From positions 3,596,001-3,660,000 of the forward strand of contig CBDIDV010000002.1 of NCBI GenBank assembly GCA_965277875.1: a stretch of 64,000 nt of DNA. Reading direction: 5' to 3'. Both the position numbers and the translations under genes were made by a program. The notes beneath the pieces are model-generated. The model made no database searches. It was not told the origin of the DNA and saw nothing but the letters and a program-made list of their open reading frames with translations. The stretch comes from CAWFQB01 sp965277875 (GTDB lineage Bacteria; Armatimonadota; Chthonomonadetes; Chthonomonadales; Chthonomonadaceae). Shown piece after piece: positions 1 through 8,111 of the stretch (position 1 is its first letter; the number at the start of each line of letters is the position of its first letter).

Positions 1-8
1 GCTTAATA

Positions 9-1025
9 ATGACCGTGCTGCATGTGCCGCCGCTGTGGCTGTTTGTCGTGTCGAGTCTTGCGATTGTGCCGCTTGCCGGCCTGCTGAGTGTGGCGACCGA
101 AGAATTCGCCAAAGCGCGCGGCCCCGCTATCGGCGGCCTGCTCAACGCTACTTTCGGCAACGCGACCGAACTTATCATCTGCATCGTCGCCCTGCAGCGC
201 AACGAACTCGATATTGTCAAGGCATCGCTGATCGGCAGCATCATCGGCAACATATTACTGGTTCTGGGGCTGTCAATCCTGCTTGGCGGCATAAAATATA
301 AAATCCAGAAGTTCAATGTGGATGTGGCGCAGGCCCATGCGACCATGCTGGCCCTTGCCGCCGTGGCCCTTTTAGTCCCTGCCCTGTTCGCGCGCAGCAT
401 CCCCGGTCTGAACGAGCAGGCCAGTAATCCGAGCATCCAGAACCTGAGCGTGGGCGTGGCGGCTGTGGAGATCATCATTTATGTGGGCAGTCTGCTGTTC
501 GCGCTTAAAACGCATGAGCAGTTGTTTCGGGCGGGCGGCGACCAGCCGGAAGAACCCGCGCTCTGGTCGCAGGGCAAGGCTGTTCTTGTCCTGCTGCTGG
601 CGACCGTCGCCATCGCCTACGAGAGCGAGATGCTTGTCGGCAGCATCGAACCCGTGGTACATCAATGGCATCTGAGCAAGATATTCGTCGGCATCATCGT
701 CGTGCCGATCATCGGCAATGCCGCAGAACACAGCACGGCGGTCATCATGGCCCTGCGCGACAAGATGGACATTTCGCTTAATATCGCCGTGTCGTCGAGT
801 ACGCAGATCGCCATGTTCGTGGCCCCCTTCTTGATTTTCCTGAGTCTGGCGATGGGCCATCCCATCACGATATTGTTCAGCAACTTCGAACTGATCGCGG
901 TCAGCGCGGCCATTCTGGTCGCCGTGCTGATCTCGCTCGACGGCAAAAGCCACTGGCTGGAGGGCGCGCAGCTATTGGCGGTCTATGTCATCATCGCGCT
1001 CGCGTTTCTGTTCGTGGCGCAGTGA
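9..1025 (+). CDS. Ca2+/H+ antiporter (CaCA/CAX family), 5' end probably cut by the window edge
   Basis: Inner-membrane cation exchanger that would export Ca2+ in exchange for protons. The two hallmark alpha repeats are visible: GNATELI around residues 50-56 and GNAAEH in the second half, each inside hydrophobic helices, with about ten membrane segments in all. The reading frame has no stop between the window edge and the first ATG, and family members usually carry one more N-terminal helix, so the true start is probably upstream of the window. The next gene starts about 80 bp downstream on the same strand. Family assignment is strong; cation specificity is inferred from the family. Confidence 0.9.
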   Translation: MTVLHVPPLWLFVVSSLAIVPLAGLLSVATEEFAKARGPAIGGLLNATFGNATELIICIVALQRNELDIVKASLIGSIIGNILLVLGLSILLGGIKYKIQKFNVDVAQAHATMLALAAVALLVPALFARSIPGLNEQASNPSIQNLSVGVAAVEIIIYVGSLLFALKTHEQLFRAGGDQPEEPALWSQGKAVLVLLLATVAIAYESEMLVGSIEPVVHQWHLSKIFVGIIVVPIIGNAAEHSTAVIMALRDKMDISLNIAVSSSTQIAMFVAPFLIFLSLAMGHPITILFSNFELIAVSAAILVAVLISLDGKSHWLEGAQLLAVYVIIALAFLFVAQ

Positions 1026-1032
1026 GAAGATT

Positions 1033-1154
1033 GTTGTTTGTTGTTTGTTGAGTGTTGATGGATGCCGAGGAACGAAACTGAAGCAATGTTTGATGGAGAG
1101 TATGTTATGACTGACCCGCCGCCAGCAAGCAGCAAGCAGCAAACAACAAACAAC
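1033..1154. repeat. Inverted repeat of TTG-rich arms around a start region
   Basis: The 15-nt arm at 1033-1047 (GTTGTTTGTTGTTTG) is the exact reverse complement of 1140-1154. The right arm lies inside the first codons of the next gene, so its transcript leader could fold over the ribosome-binding site. It could also be simple low-complexity sequence. Confidence 0.6.
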
Positions 1155-1727
1155 GAAGCCGCGCAGGTGTTTTTACGCATTGCGGAACTGATGGCGTACC
1201 GGGACGAGAACCAGTTCAAGGTGCGCTCGTATCTCCGCGCCGCGCTCACGCTGACGGGACTGAAAACGCCGCTGCGCGAACTGGCCGACCGCGACGAACT
1301 GCAAACGCTGCCGGGCGTGGGGGACGCCATTGCGGGCAAAATCGGCGAAATCCTCCAGACCGGAACCTGCGCCCTGTACGAGCGATTGAAGGACGAGACC
1401 AGTCTGGAAGTGCGGCAGATGCTGAGTGTGCCGGGATTGACGCCGCGCCTGGTGCGCCTGCTGGAACTGGAGTTCAACCTGACCGACATGGACGCCCTGT
1501 GCGCGTTCGTCAGCCGTGGCGAACTGTCCGACCTGGAAGGCACGACCCTGAAAGTCGAGGACGCCGCCCAGATACTGCGCGCCGTGGAGGCGCAGGGCGT
1601 GTTTGAAACGGGCGCGGCAAACCTCGGTATGCCCGATGCAGCAAGCGGCGCAGCGGCGCAGGCCGATGGTGAGGAAGAAGACGATACAAGCGACGAAGTT
1701 GATCCTTTTGCAGACGACACGATTTGA
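1107..1727 (+). CDS. Helix-hairpin-helix DNA-binding protein, DNA polymerase X N-terminal-like
   Basis: A 206-residue protein whose residues about 15-95 match the helix-hairpin-helix fold found at the N-terminus of family X DNA polymerases (RIAELMAYRDENQFKVRSY, then LPGVGDAIAGKI as the hairpin). No nucleotidyltransferase or PHP domain follows, so it is a stand-alone HhH protein that may bind DNA in repair. The C-terminus is acidic (EEEDDTSDEVDPFADD). I chose the ATG at 1107 because GGAGAG lies seven bases upstream; an in-frame ATG at 1062 would give 15 more residues. The N-terminal Q/N/T-rich codons come from the inverted repeat. Confidence 0.7.
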   Translation: MTDPPPASSKQQTTNNEAAQVFLRIAELMAYRDENQFKVRSYLRAALTLTGLKTPLRELADRDELQTLPGVGDAIAGKIGEILQTGTCALYERLKDETSLEVRQMLSVPGLTPRLVRLLELEFNLTDMDALCAFVSRGELSDLEGTTLKVEDAAQILRAVEAQGVFETGAANLGMPDAASGAAAQADGEEEDDTSDEVDPFADDTI

Positions 1728-1852
1728 AGACAGGTCTAAGACGGTCTGGAACGCAGGCAGGAAAACGACTTTTTCTGTGGAATGATGCTGTGTCGAATGA
1801 TGCTCTAATCATGCCGAATGAGCTGCCTGCCTAATCGCACAGGGGAATACCA

Positions 1853-4519
1853 ATGCCGATCCTGCCCGACGGAACCGTCACGTTTTTGTTTACCGACATC
1901 GAAGGCAGCACGAAGCTGTGGGAAGAATATCCCGAACAGATGCGCGCAGCCCTTGCGCGTCACGACGCCCTGCTAAGGCAGGCCATCGAAGACAATGCGG
2001 GCGCGGTCTTTAAGACGGTGGGCGACGCGTTCTGCGCCGCTTTTGCTACGGCCCCCGACGCCCTGAACGCCGCGCTCATGGCACAGCTTACCCTGTGCGC
2101 CGAAGTCTGGCCCGACGCCCTGATTTTGCGCGTCCGCATGGCCCTGCACACCGGAGCCGCCGAACTGCGCGACAAGGACTACTTCGGACAGCCGCTCAAC
2201 CGCGTGGCCCGGCTGCTCAACGCAGGACATGGCGGACAGACGCTGCTTTCGGATGTGGCCCACGACCTGACCCGCGACACCCTGCCGCCCGATGTAACTC
2301 TGCGGGCATTGGGCGAACACAGGCTGCGCGACCTGGGGCGGGCCGAACCTGTATTCCAACTGCTGCATCCCGGCCTGCCCGACACGTTCGCGCCCCTGCG
2401 CTCTTTGGACAGCCCCGACCTGCCCAACAACCTGCCCCGGCAGATGACAAGCTTCATCGGGCGCGAACGGGAGATTACAGCCGTCAAGACCCTGCTGAAT
2501 AAGACCCGCCTGCTTACGCTCACGGGCAGCGGCGGCTGCGGCAAAACGCGCCTGAGCCTGCAAGTGGCCGCCGATGTGCTGGAACACTATGCCGACGGCG
2601 TGTGGTTCGTGGAACTCGCTCCCCTTGCCGATCCCGCCCTTGTCGCGCCGACCCTCGCGCAAACCCTGAGTGTAAGCGAGGAACCGGGCAGGCCGCTTGT
2701 GCAGACCCTCGCGAATGCGCTCAAAGCCAAACGCCTGCTGATCGTGCTGGACAACTGCGAACACCTGCTGGACGCCTGCGCGCTGCTGGCGGACGCGCTG
2801 CTCAGAAACTGCCCGCACATCAGGATACTGGCGTCGTCACGCGAGGGGCTGCACATCGCGGGCGAGCAGGCGTACCGTCTCCCATCCCTGACCCTGCCCG
2901 ACACGCGGCAGACACAGACACTGCAAAGCGTCACGCAGTACGAGGCCGTGCGTCTGTTTGTAGAACGCGCCCTGGCCGTGCAGTCCACCTTTGCCGTGAC
3001 GAACGCTAACGCGCCCGCTCTGGCGCAGTTGTGCGCGCGGCTAGACGGCATTCCGCTCGCCATCGAACTCGCCGCCGCCCGTATACGTTCGCTGTCCATC
3101 GAAGAAATCAACAGCAAACTGGACAACCGCTTTCGCCTGCTCACGGGAGGCAACCGCACTGCCCTGCCCCGTCAGCAGACGCTGCGCGCCCTGATTGACT
3201 GGTCGTATGACCTGCTCACGCCACAGGAGAAGATGCTGCTGTGTCGTTTGTCCGTCTTTGCCGGAGGCTGGACGCTTGGCGCGGCGGAGCAGGTCTGCGT
3301 GGGCGCAAGTGACACCCAGGAGGACATCGAGGAGTGGGAGGTACTGGATCTGCTGACCGGCCTGGTGGACAAGAGCCTCGTGGTCGCGCAACAGGATCAG
3401 GAACGCACGCGTTATCGCCTGTTGGTCAGTGTGCGGCAATATGCGCGGGAGCGCCTGACAGAAAGCGGGGAAGAGCCGGCGGCGCGAACGCGGCACGCCG
3501 ACTGCTTCCTGGGGCTGGCAGAAGAGGTCCACTCAAAACTCTATGGGCCGGAGCAGGCGCAGTGGTTTGAGGTCTTGGAAGAGGAACACGACAACTTGCG
3601 GCAGGCGCTGACCCTGTACGCCGAAGATGCAGACGAAGACGAGGCGGCAGTGGAGAAGGGACTGCGGCTGGGAGTGGTCTTGCAGATGTTCTGGAGGCGG
3701 GGGTATCCGAGCGAAGGGAGGGAACGTCTGCACACGGCGCTGCGACATCCGCAGGGGCAGGAACCCCCCGCGTCGCGCGCCGCTGCACTCAATGTTGCGG
3801 GGGTGCTGGCCCGGATGCAAAATGACTATGCTGAAGCGCGTGTTCTGCTAGAGGAGAGCCTCACGCTGCGACGTAAGCTGGGGGATAAGAAGGGCATTGC
3901 GAGCTGTCTGATCAGTTTGGGGATTTGCGCTCTTAATCAGCAGGACTACGACGGCGCGCGCGTTCTATACGAGCAGAGTCTGGCACTGGCGCGCGAGTTG
4001 GGACACAAGGGCGACATTGGTAACTGTCTGAACAATCTGGGGGACGTAGCCTATTTTCAGGGCGACCATGCCAGGGCGCGTGTTCTGTTTGAGCAGAGCC
4101 TGGAACTGGGGCGTGAATTGGGCAATGAGAACCTTGTTGCAATTAATCTGAGCAACCTAGGCAATGTAGCTACTGAGCAGGGTGACTATGCGCGCGCGCG
4201 AACACTGCACAAGGATAGTCTGGCGATAGCGCGGGAGTTGGGATACAGAAGGTACATCGCCTGCTCGCTCGAAGCGTTCGGCGCTCTTGCCGGCAAAGAG
4301 GCGCAGGCGAAACGCAGCGTCCGCCTGTGGGGAGCGGCTGCCGCGCTACGGGAAGCAATCGAGTGTCCCCTGTCACCTGCGGACCGGGAGAAACACGAGC
4401 GCGAGATGACGCCTATTCGGGAGATGTTGGGCGAGGACGCTTTTGCGCTGGCCTGGTCCGAGGGCCATGCCATGACGACCGAGCAGGCTATCGTCTACGC
4501 CCTGGAAAAAGAGGTTTGA
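1853..4519 (+). CDS. Class III adenylate cyclase domain - NB-ARC-type ATPase - TPR signalling protein
   Basis: An 888-residue cytoplasmic signalling protein. Residues 1-170 are a class III nucleotide cyclase domain (FTDIEGST metal-binding motif near residue 14, KTVGDAF near 55). Residues about 195-480 form an AfsR/NB-ARC-like STAND ATPase (FIGRERE, Walker A GSGGCGKT, LLIVLDNCEHLL as Walker B, then GIPLAIELAAARI). Residues about 560-830 are helical repeats with at least four 40-residue TPR units beginning YxxARxLxExSLxLxRELG. This architecture is common in Chloroflexota, Actinomycetota and Armatimonadota. The likely role is ligand-triggered oligomerisation coupled to cAMP synthesis or transcriptional output; the ligand is unknown. 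AGGGGAA upstream supports the start. Confidence 0.88.
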   Translation: MPILPDGTVTFLFTDIEGSTKLWEEYPEQMRAALARHDALLRQAIEDNAGAVFKTVGDAFCAAFATAPDALNAALMAQLTLCAEVWPDALILRVRMALHTGAAELRDKDYFGQPLNRVARLLNAGHGGQTLLSDVAHDLTRDTLPPDVTLRALGEHRLRDLGRAEPVFQLLHPGLPDTFAPLRSLDSPDLPNNLPRQMTSFIGREREITAVKTLLNKTRLLTLTGSGGCGKTRLSLQVAADVLEHYADGVWFVELAPLADPALVAPTLAQTLSVSEEPGRPLVQTLANALKAKRLLIVLDNCEHLLDACALLADALLRNCPHIRILASSREGLHIAGEQAYRLPSLTLPDTRQTQTLQSVTQYEAVRLFVERALAVQSTFAVTNANAPALAQLCARLDGIPLAIELAAARIRSLSIEEINSKLDNRFRLLTGGNRTALPRQQTLRALIDWSYDLLTPQEKMLLCRLSVFAGGWTLGAAEQVCVGASDTQEDIEEWEVLDLLTGLVDKSLVVAQQDQERTRYRLLVSVRQYARERLTESGEEPAARTRHADCFLGLAEEVHSKLYGPEQAQWFEVLEEEHDNLRQALTLYAEDADEDEAAVEKGLRLGVVLQMFWRRGYPSEGRERLHTALRHPQGQEPPASRAAALNVAGVLARMQNDYAEARVLLEESLTLRRKLGDKKGIASCLISLGICALNQQDYDGARVLYEQSLALARELGHKGDIGNCLNNLGDVAYFQGDHARARVLFEQSLELGRELGNENLVAINLSNLGNVATEQGDYARARTLHKDSLAIARELGYRRYIACSLEAFGALAGKEAQAKRSVRLWGAAAALREAIECPLSPADREKHEREMTPIREMLGEDAFALAWSEGHAMTTEQAIVYALEKEV

Positions 4520-4577
4520 AGCAACTTCTGAAAAAGCGCGCCTGAGATTATACGCTTATACATCCTACTCAATCAAT

Positions 4578-4603
4578 ATGCTTAATCAACATGCTTAATC
4601 AAG
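4578..4603 (+). repeat. 13-bp tandem duplication containing the start codon
   Basis: ATGCTTAATCAAC (4578-4590) is followed directly by ATGCTTAATCAAG (4591-4603). Each copy has its own ATG, in different frames; only the second is in frame with the glycosylase below. Confidence 0.85.
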
Positions 4604-5280
4604 AACTTGGGGACGCTGCGCATCTAATGGCCTTGCCCCGTGACTTTTATTTGCAGCCCACGCTGGACGCGGCGCGAAATCTGCTCAACTGCCTGCTCGT
4701 CCATGACAGCCCGGACGGCCTGACGGTCGGGCGCATCTCGGAAACCGAGGCGTACACCCACGACGACCCGGCCTGCCATGCCTTTACGCGCAAGACCGCC
4801 CGTAACGCGCCCATGTTCGGCCCGCCCGGTCACGCGTATATGCACCTCAACTATGGCCTGCACTGGTGCATCAACGCCGTGACCGCCCCCTCCGACTGCG
4901 CCGAGGCCGTACTGATCCGCGCCGTGGAACCGCTCGTGGGCGTGGAACTTATGCGGCAGCGTCGCGGTCTGACACAGGAAGACGCGCCCTGTCCCGCAAA
5001 CGCAGATGCCGCCGCGCATGACGCGAAACAACGCGCCCGCGTCGGGCATTTCCTGTGCGGCGGGCCGGGCAAGCTGACCGTGGCGTTCGGCCTGGGCGCG
5101 GCGTTTAACCATCACGACCTGACGACCGGGCAAACGCTGTGGATTGCGCCGCCCATCGAAAGCGTGGGTCACGCCGCGCCGGACGACATTCATGCGAGCG
5201 GGCGCATCGGCATCACCAAAGCCGCCGACTACGAATGGCGCTTCTATCTGAAAAACGACCCATATATCTCTCGAAAATAG
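4591..5280 (+). CDS. Alkyladenine (3-methyladenine) DNA glycosylase, MPG/AAG family
   Basis: Base-excision repair enzyme that removes alkylated purines from DNA. The 229-residue protein carries the family's conserved stretches: FYLQPTLDAARNLL, the catalytic-region ISETEAYTHDDPACHAF, MFGPPGHAYMHLNYGLHWC, and GPGKLTVAFG near residue 155. Length fits bacterial members. The start could be ATG 4591 or ATG 4627 (ALPRDFYLQP follows); the first is inside a tandem duplication. It stands alone, followed by a long inverted repeat that could act as its terminator. Confidence 0.9.
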   Translation: MLNQELGDAAHLMALPRDFYLQPTLDAARNLLNCLLVHDSPDGLTVGRISETEAYTHDDPACHAFTRKTARNAPMFGPPGHAYMHLNYGLHWCINAVTAPSDCAEAVLIRAVEPLVGVELMRQRRGLTQEDAPCPANADAAAHDAKQRARVGHFLCGGPGKLTVAFGLGAAFNHHDLTTGQTLWIAPPIESVGHAAPDDIHASGRIGITKAADYEWRFYLKNDPYISRK

Positions 5281-5282
5281 CT

Positions 5283-5433
5283 TTTGTCTTGAACTCGGAT
5301 TTTTAGGATTTTTGGGATGGATAGGATTACGCGTATGTCACGCTAATCTGCCGTATCAGGAGGCAGGCTGTAGTCTATAGCGCGTCCAATCCTGTTCATC
5401 CCAAAAATCCTAAAAATCCGAGTTCAAGACAAA
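5283..5433. repeat. Long intergenic inverted repeat A (37-bp perfect arms)
   Basis: 5283-5319 is the exact reverse complement of 5397-5433. The outer part of the left arm reads TTTGTCTTGAACTCGGATT and the arm continues inward imperfectly through AGGATT...ACGCG to about 5334 and 5382. The outer arm matches inverted repeat C at 49789-49935. It fills the gap between two genes on the same strand and could form a cruciform or a transcript hairpin. No transposase or target duplication is evident. Confidence 0.9.
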
Positions 5434-5462
5434 GACAAACATCCAAGAAGCAGGCAACCCCT

Positions 5463-6338
5463 TTGACCGCGCAAAATCTATCCTATATGCTGACCCTGCC
5501 GCCCGCGTGGCTGGCCGCGCTGTTGTCGGGGCTGTTCGCGCTGGGAGCGTGGCGGATGCGCTGGCTGAACACGCGCGGCGCGTTGTCCACGTTCACGGTG
5601 GGCTTCGCCATCTTCTGGCTGGGCGGCGGCAAGGCGACCATTCCCTTGCTGACGTTTTTCCTGTCGTCCTCGATCCTGTCCAAGATCGCGGGGCGCGTCC
5701 TGAAAGCGCGTTATGCTACGCCTGACGGCGACGACGACATTCACACGGCCAAAGGCAGCACGCGGGACGAGGGGCAGGTGTGGGCGAACGGCGGCATGGC
5801 GGTCGCGCTTGTCGTGCTGCACCGCGTTCTTGTGCTGCGCGGCTACCCGGCGTTCCGCCTGGAACAACTGCCCGTCCTGTTTCTGGCCGCACTCGCCACC
5901 GTGAACGCGGATACGTGGGCCACGGAACTGGGCCGCTTGTCGGGGCAGGTTCCGCGCTCGCTGCGCGACGGCAAGCCGGTCACATCCGGCACATCGGGCG
6001 CGATCTCCCCGGTCGGCACATTGGCCGCGCTCGCCGGCGCGATTGTGATTCCCCTGTCCGTGTGCCTGATCTGGCCGCTCAACTTCGCGCAGTTCGCGTG
6101 CGTGGCGTGGGCCGGATTTTTGGGCAGCCTGATTGACAGTCTGCTGGGCGCGAGCCTGCAGGTGCAGTACCGCGACACGGTCACGGGCGACCTGACCGAA
6201 CGCGACGAGATCAACGGGCGCTGGATGCGCCGCGCGCATGGCCTGCCGTGGATGAACAACGATGTGGTCAACTTCATTGCCAGCGTGGGCGGCGTCCTGT
6301 GCGCCTACTACCTCCTCCACTATGGGCATCTGATGTAA
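5463..6338 (+). CDS. DUF92 / TIGR00297 family membrane protein
   Basis: A 291-residue, multi-helix membrane protein of the DUF92 family. Plant members are phytyl-phosphate kinases and animal ones are TMEM19; bacterial roles are not settled but isoprenoid-phosphate metabolism is suggested. The diagnostic motifs are ATVNADTWATELG, GTSGAISPVGT, GSLIDSLLGA and, near the C-terminus, GLPWMNNDVVNF. The frame opens at TTG 5463 and a second choice is ATG 5487 (MLTLPPAWL); neither has a clear Shine-Dalgarno. It lies between two inverted-repeat elements. Confidence 0.85.
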   Translation: MTAQNLSYMLTLPPAWLAALLSGLFALGAWRMRWLNTRGALSTFTVGFAIFWLGGGKATIPLLTFFLSSSILSKIAGRVLKARYATPDGDDDIHTAKGSTRDEGQVWANGGMAVALVVLHRVLVLRGYPAFRLEQLPVLFLAALATVNADTWATELGRLSGQVPRSLRDGKPVTSGTSGAISPVGTLAALAGAIVIPLSVCLIWPLNFAQFACVAWAGFLGSLIDSLLGASLQVQYRDTVTGDLTERDEINGRWMRRAHGLPWMNNDVVNFIASVGGVLCAYYLLHYGHLM

Positions 6339-6356
6339 AACAGTAAATACCATATA

Positions 6357-6594
6357 AACCGCGAAACACGCCAAACAAACGAAAAGGAATGCAAAAGAAG
6401 AGTTATCCACAGATTACGCAGATTACGCAGATTAGAAACACAAAGGGAAAGACAATTACAGATAGTTGCTCACTGTCATCCCAACATGTTCTGAAATCCT
6501 GTTCATCCTGCAAATCTTGTTAATCCTGTCTATGGATTGGATTTGCTGGCTTTTGTCTTTTGTTCTTTTCGTTTGTTTGGCGTGTTTCGCGGTT
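6357..6594. repeat. Long intergenic inverted repeat B with GATTA quasi-repeats
   Basis: 6357-6386 (AACCGCGAAACACGCCAAAC and ten more bases) is the exact reverse complement of 6565-6594. Inside, the left half has CAGATTACG/CAGATTA repeats near 6417-6435 and the right half has AATCCTGTTCATCCTG-type repeats that are their approximate complement. It occupies most of the gap between the DUF92 and glycosyltransferase genes. Confidence 0.88.
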
Positions 6595-6681
6595 CTTCCA
6601 AGTTTCTGGCAGGAGGGAACGGGGCGGGCGTGGAATAAAGGCGCGGCGCATTTGTTGACGAAGCGCCATAGGAGGCCGGTC

Positions 6682-7965
6682 GTGCGCATACTGATGCTAT
6701 CGTGGGAGTATCCCCCCCGGATCGTGGGCGGCATTGCCCGTCATGTCGAAGAACTAAGCCAGGAACTGGCCCTGCTGCCCGGCGTCGAGGTGCATGTCGT
6801 GACGTGCGAGCATCCCGACGCGGACAGGGAAGAGATCGTGAAAGGCGTCCATCTGCATCGCGTGGCCCCGTATGACGCGCCTGGCGGGCATAAAGATTTT
6901 ATCCACTGGATACACCAGCTGAATGCGGCCATGCGCGACCGGGCCGACGCCCTGTGCCGCGAATGGATCGCCACGTCAGGCCCAAAGACCTCCCTGCAAT
7001 CCGCCGGCCTGCCGTCCCTGCCCGCCGATCCCAAGACATTCGCGGACTCGGACGCCATTTTGCTGCACGCGCACGACTGGCTTGTGTATTTCGCCGCCAA
7101 CGAACTCAAGCACAAGTACAAGCTGCCGCTTGTCGCCACCATCCACGCCACGGAGTTCGGGCGCAATCAGGGCATCCACAACGAGACGCAGGCGTACATC
7201 CACAGCATCGAGGAGCATCTGACGCGGGAGGCCTGGCGCGTGATCGTTTGTACGCGCTTTATGGAAAACGAGGCCATGTTCGCGCTGTCCGCGCCCGCCG
7301 ACAAGCTCGACATCATCCCCAACGGCGTGGACGCCACCAAGTTCGTCTTTGATTTTCCCGCTGACGAGGCCCGCGCGTTTCGTGCCAAGTACGCCGCGCC
7401 CCAAGAGCAGATCATCATGTTCGTGGGCCGGGGCGTGCGTGAAAAGGGGGCGCAGGTGCTGATCGCCGCCCTGCCCAAAGTGCGCCGCTATTACCACGAC
7501 GCCAAGCTGGTCATCGCGGGCGGCGGGTATCGGCAGCACCTGGTAGATCAGGCGTATGGATTGGGCGTGGGCCTGCACGTTTACTTTACCGGCTTCATTC
7601 CCGACGACGACCTGCTGCGCCTGTATAAAGTGGCCGACCTCGCCTGCTTCCCCAGCCTGTACGAGCCGTTCGGAATCGTGGCCCTCGAAGGCATGGCCGC
7701 GCATACCCCCGTCGTGGTCTCGGACGCGGGCGGCCTGCCCGAAGTCGTGGAGAACGGCGTCACGGGCATTACGACGTATGCCGACAGCGCGGACAGTCTC
7801 GCGGACGGCCTGCTCTTCGACCTGCACAATCCCGACCGCGCCAGAGAAATGGCCGATGAAGCGTTCCATCGCGTCCAGACCGTGTTCAACTGGAAGCGCA
7901 TCGCCCTCCAGACCCACGCCGTGTACGCGCGCTGCTGGCAGGAGTATGTGGCGTCCGACTGGTAG
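6682..7965 (+). CDS. Family 4 (GT-B) glycosyltransferase, glycogen-synthase-like
   Basis: A 427-residue retaining glycosyltransferase using a nucleotide-sugar donor. The N-terminus has the acceptor-side signature MLSWEYPPRIVGGIARHVEEL, and the C-terminal Rossmann domain has FVGRGVREKGAQ and the donor-binding EPFGIVALEGMAAHTPVVVSDAGGLPE-type motif. The chosen start is GTG 6682, with GGAGG six bases upstream. The frame stays open back to 6466, but those extra 72 codons are translated repeat B and do not resemble the family. The acceptor may be glucan, trehalose-like or cell-surface glycan; the sequence does not decide. Confidence 0.88.
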   Translation: MRILMLSWEYPPRIVGGIARHVEELSQELALLPGVEVHVVTCEHPDADREEIVKGVHLHRVAPYDAPGGHKDFIHWIHQLNAAMRDRADALCREWIATSGPKTSLQSAGLPSLPADPKTFADSDAILLHAHDWLVYFAANELKHKYKLPLVATIHATEFGRNQGIHNETQAYIHSIEEHLTREAWRVIVCTRFMENEAMFALSAPADKLDIIPNGVDATKFVFDFPADEARAFRAKYAAPQEQIIMFVGRGVREKGAQVLIAALPKVRRYYHDAKLVIAGGGYRQHLVDQAYGLGVGLHVYFTGFIPDDDLLRLYKVADLACFPSLYEPFGIVALEGMAAHTPVVVSDAGGLPEVVENGVTGITTYADSADSLADGLLFDLHNPDRAREMADEAFHRVQTVFNWKRIALQTHAVYARCWQEYVASDW

Positions 7966-8111
7966 CCTTCGGCCATAGTTCGGCGTTTCTGTTCCTTGTC
8001 ACGGGCTTCTTTTTTACTCGTGTTTCCCCCTGCTCACAACTCGCCTGACGGGGCGCGGCAATCCCCCTGCCGCGTCCGCGCAGGCACGTCCTTTGTGGAG
8101 AGCATCTTCCT

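Noticed and set aside
372..953. 193-codon minus-strand frame opposite the antiporter
   Set aside because: Translation is rich in His, Arg, Gln and Asp, as expected from the reverse of hydrophobic codons; the plus strand encodes a recognised transporter.
5283..5433. Inverted repeats as ends of an insertion sequence or MITE
   Set aside because: No transposase, no terminal direct duplication, and the arms occupy most of the element rather than its ends; a MITE origin cannot be excluded but is not supported.
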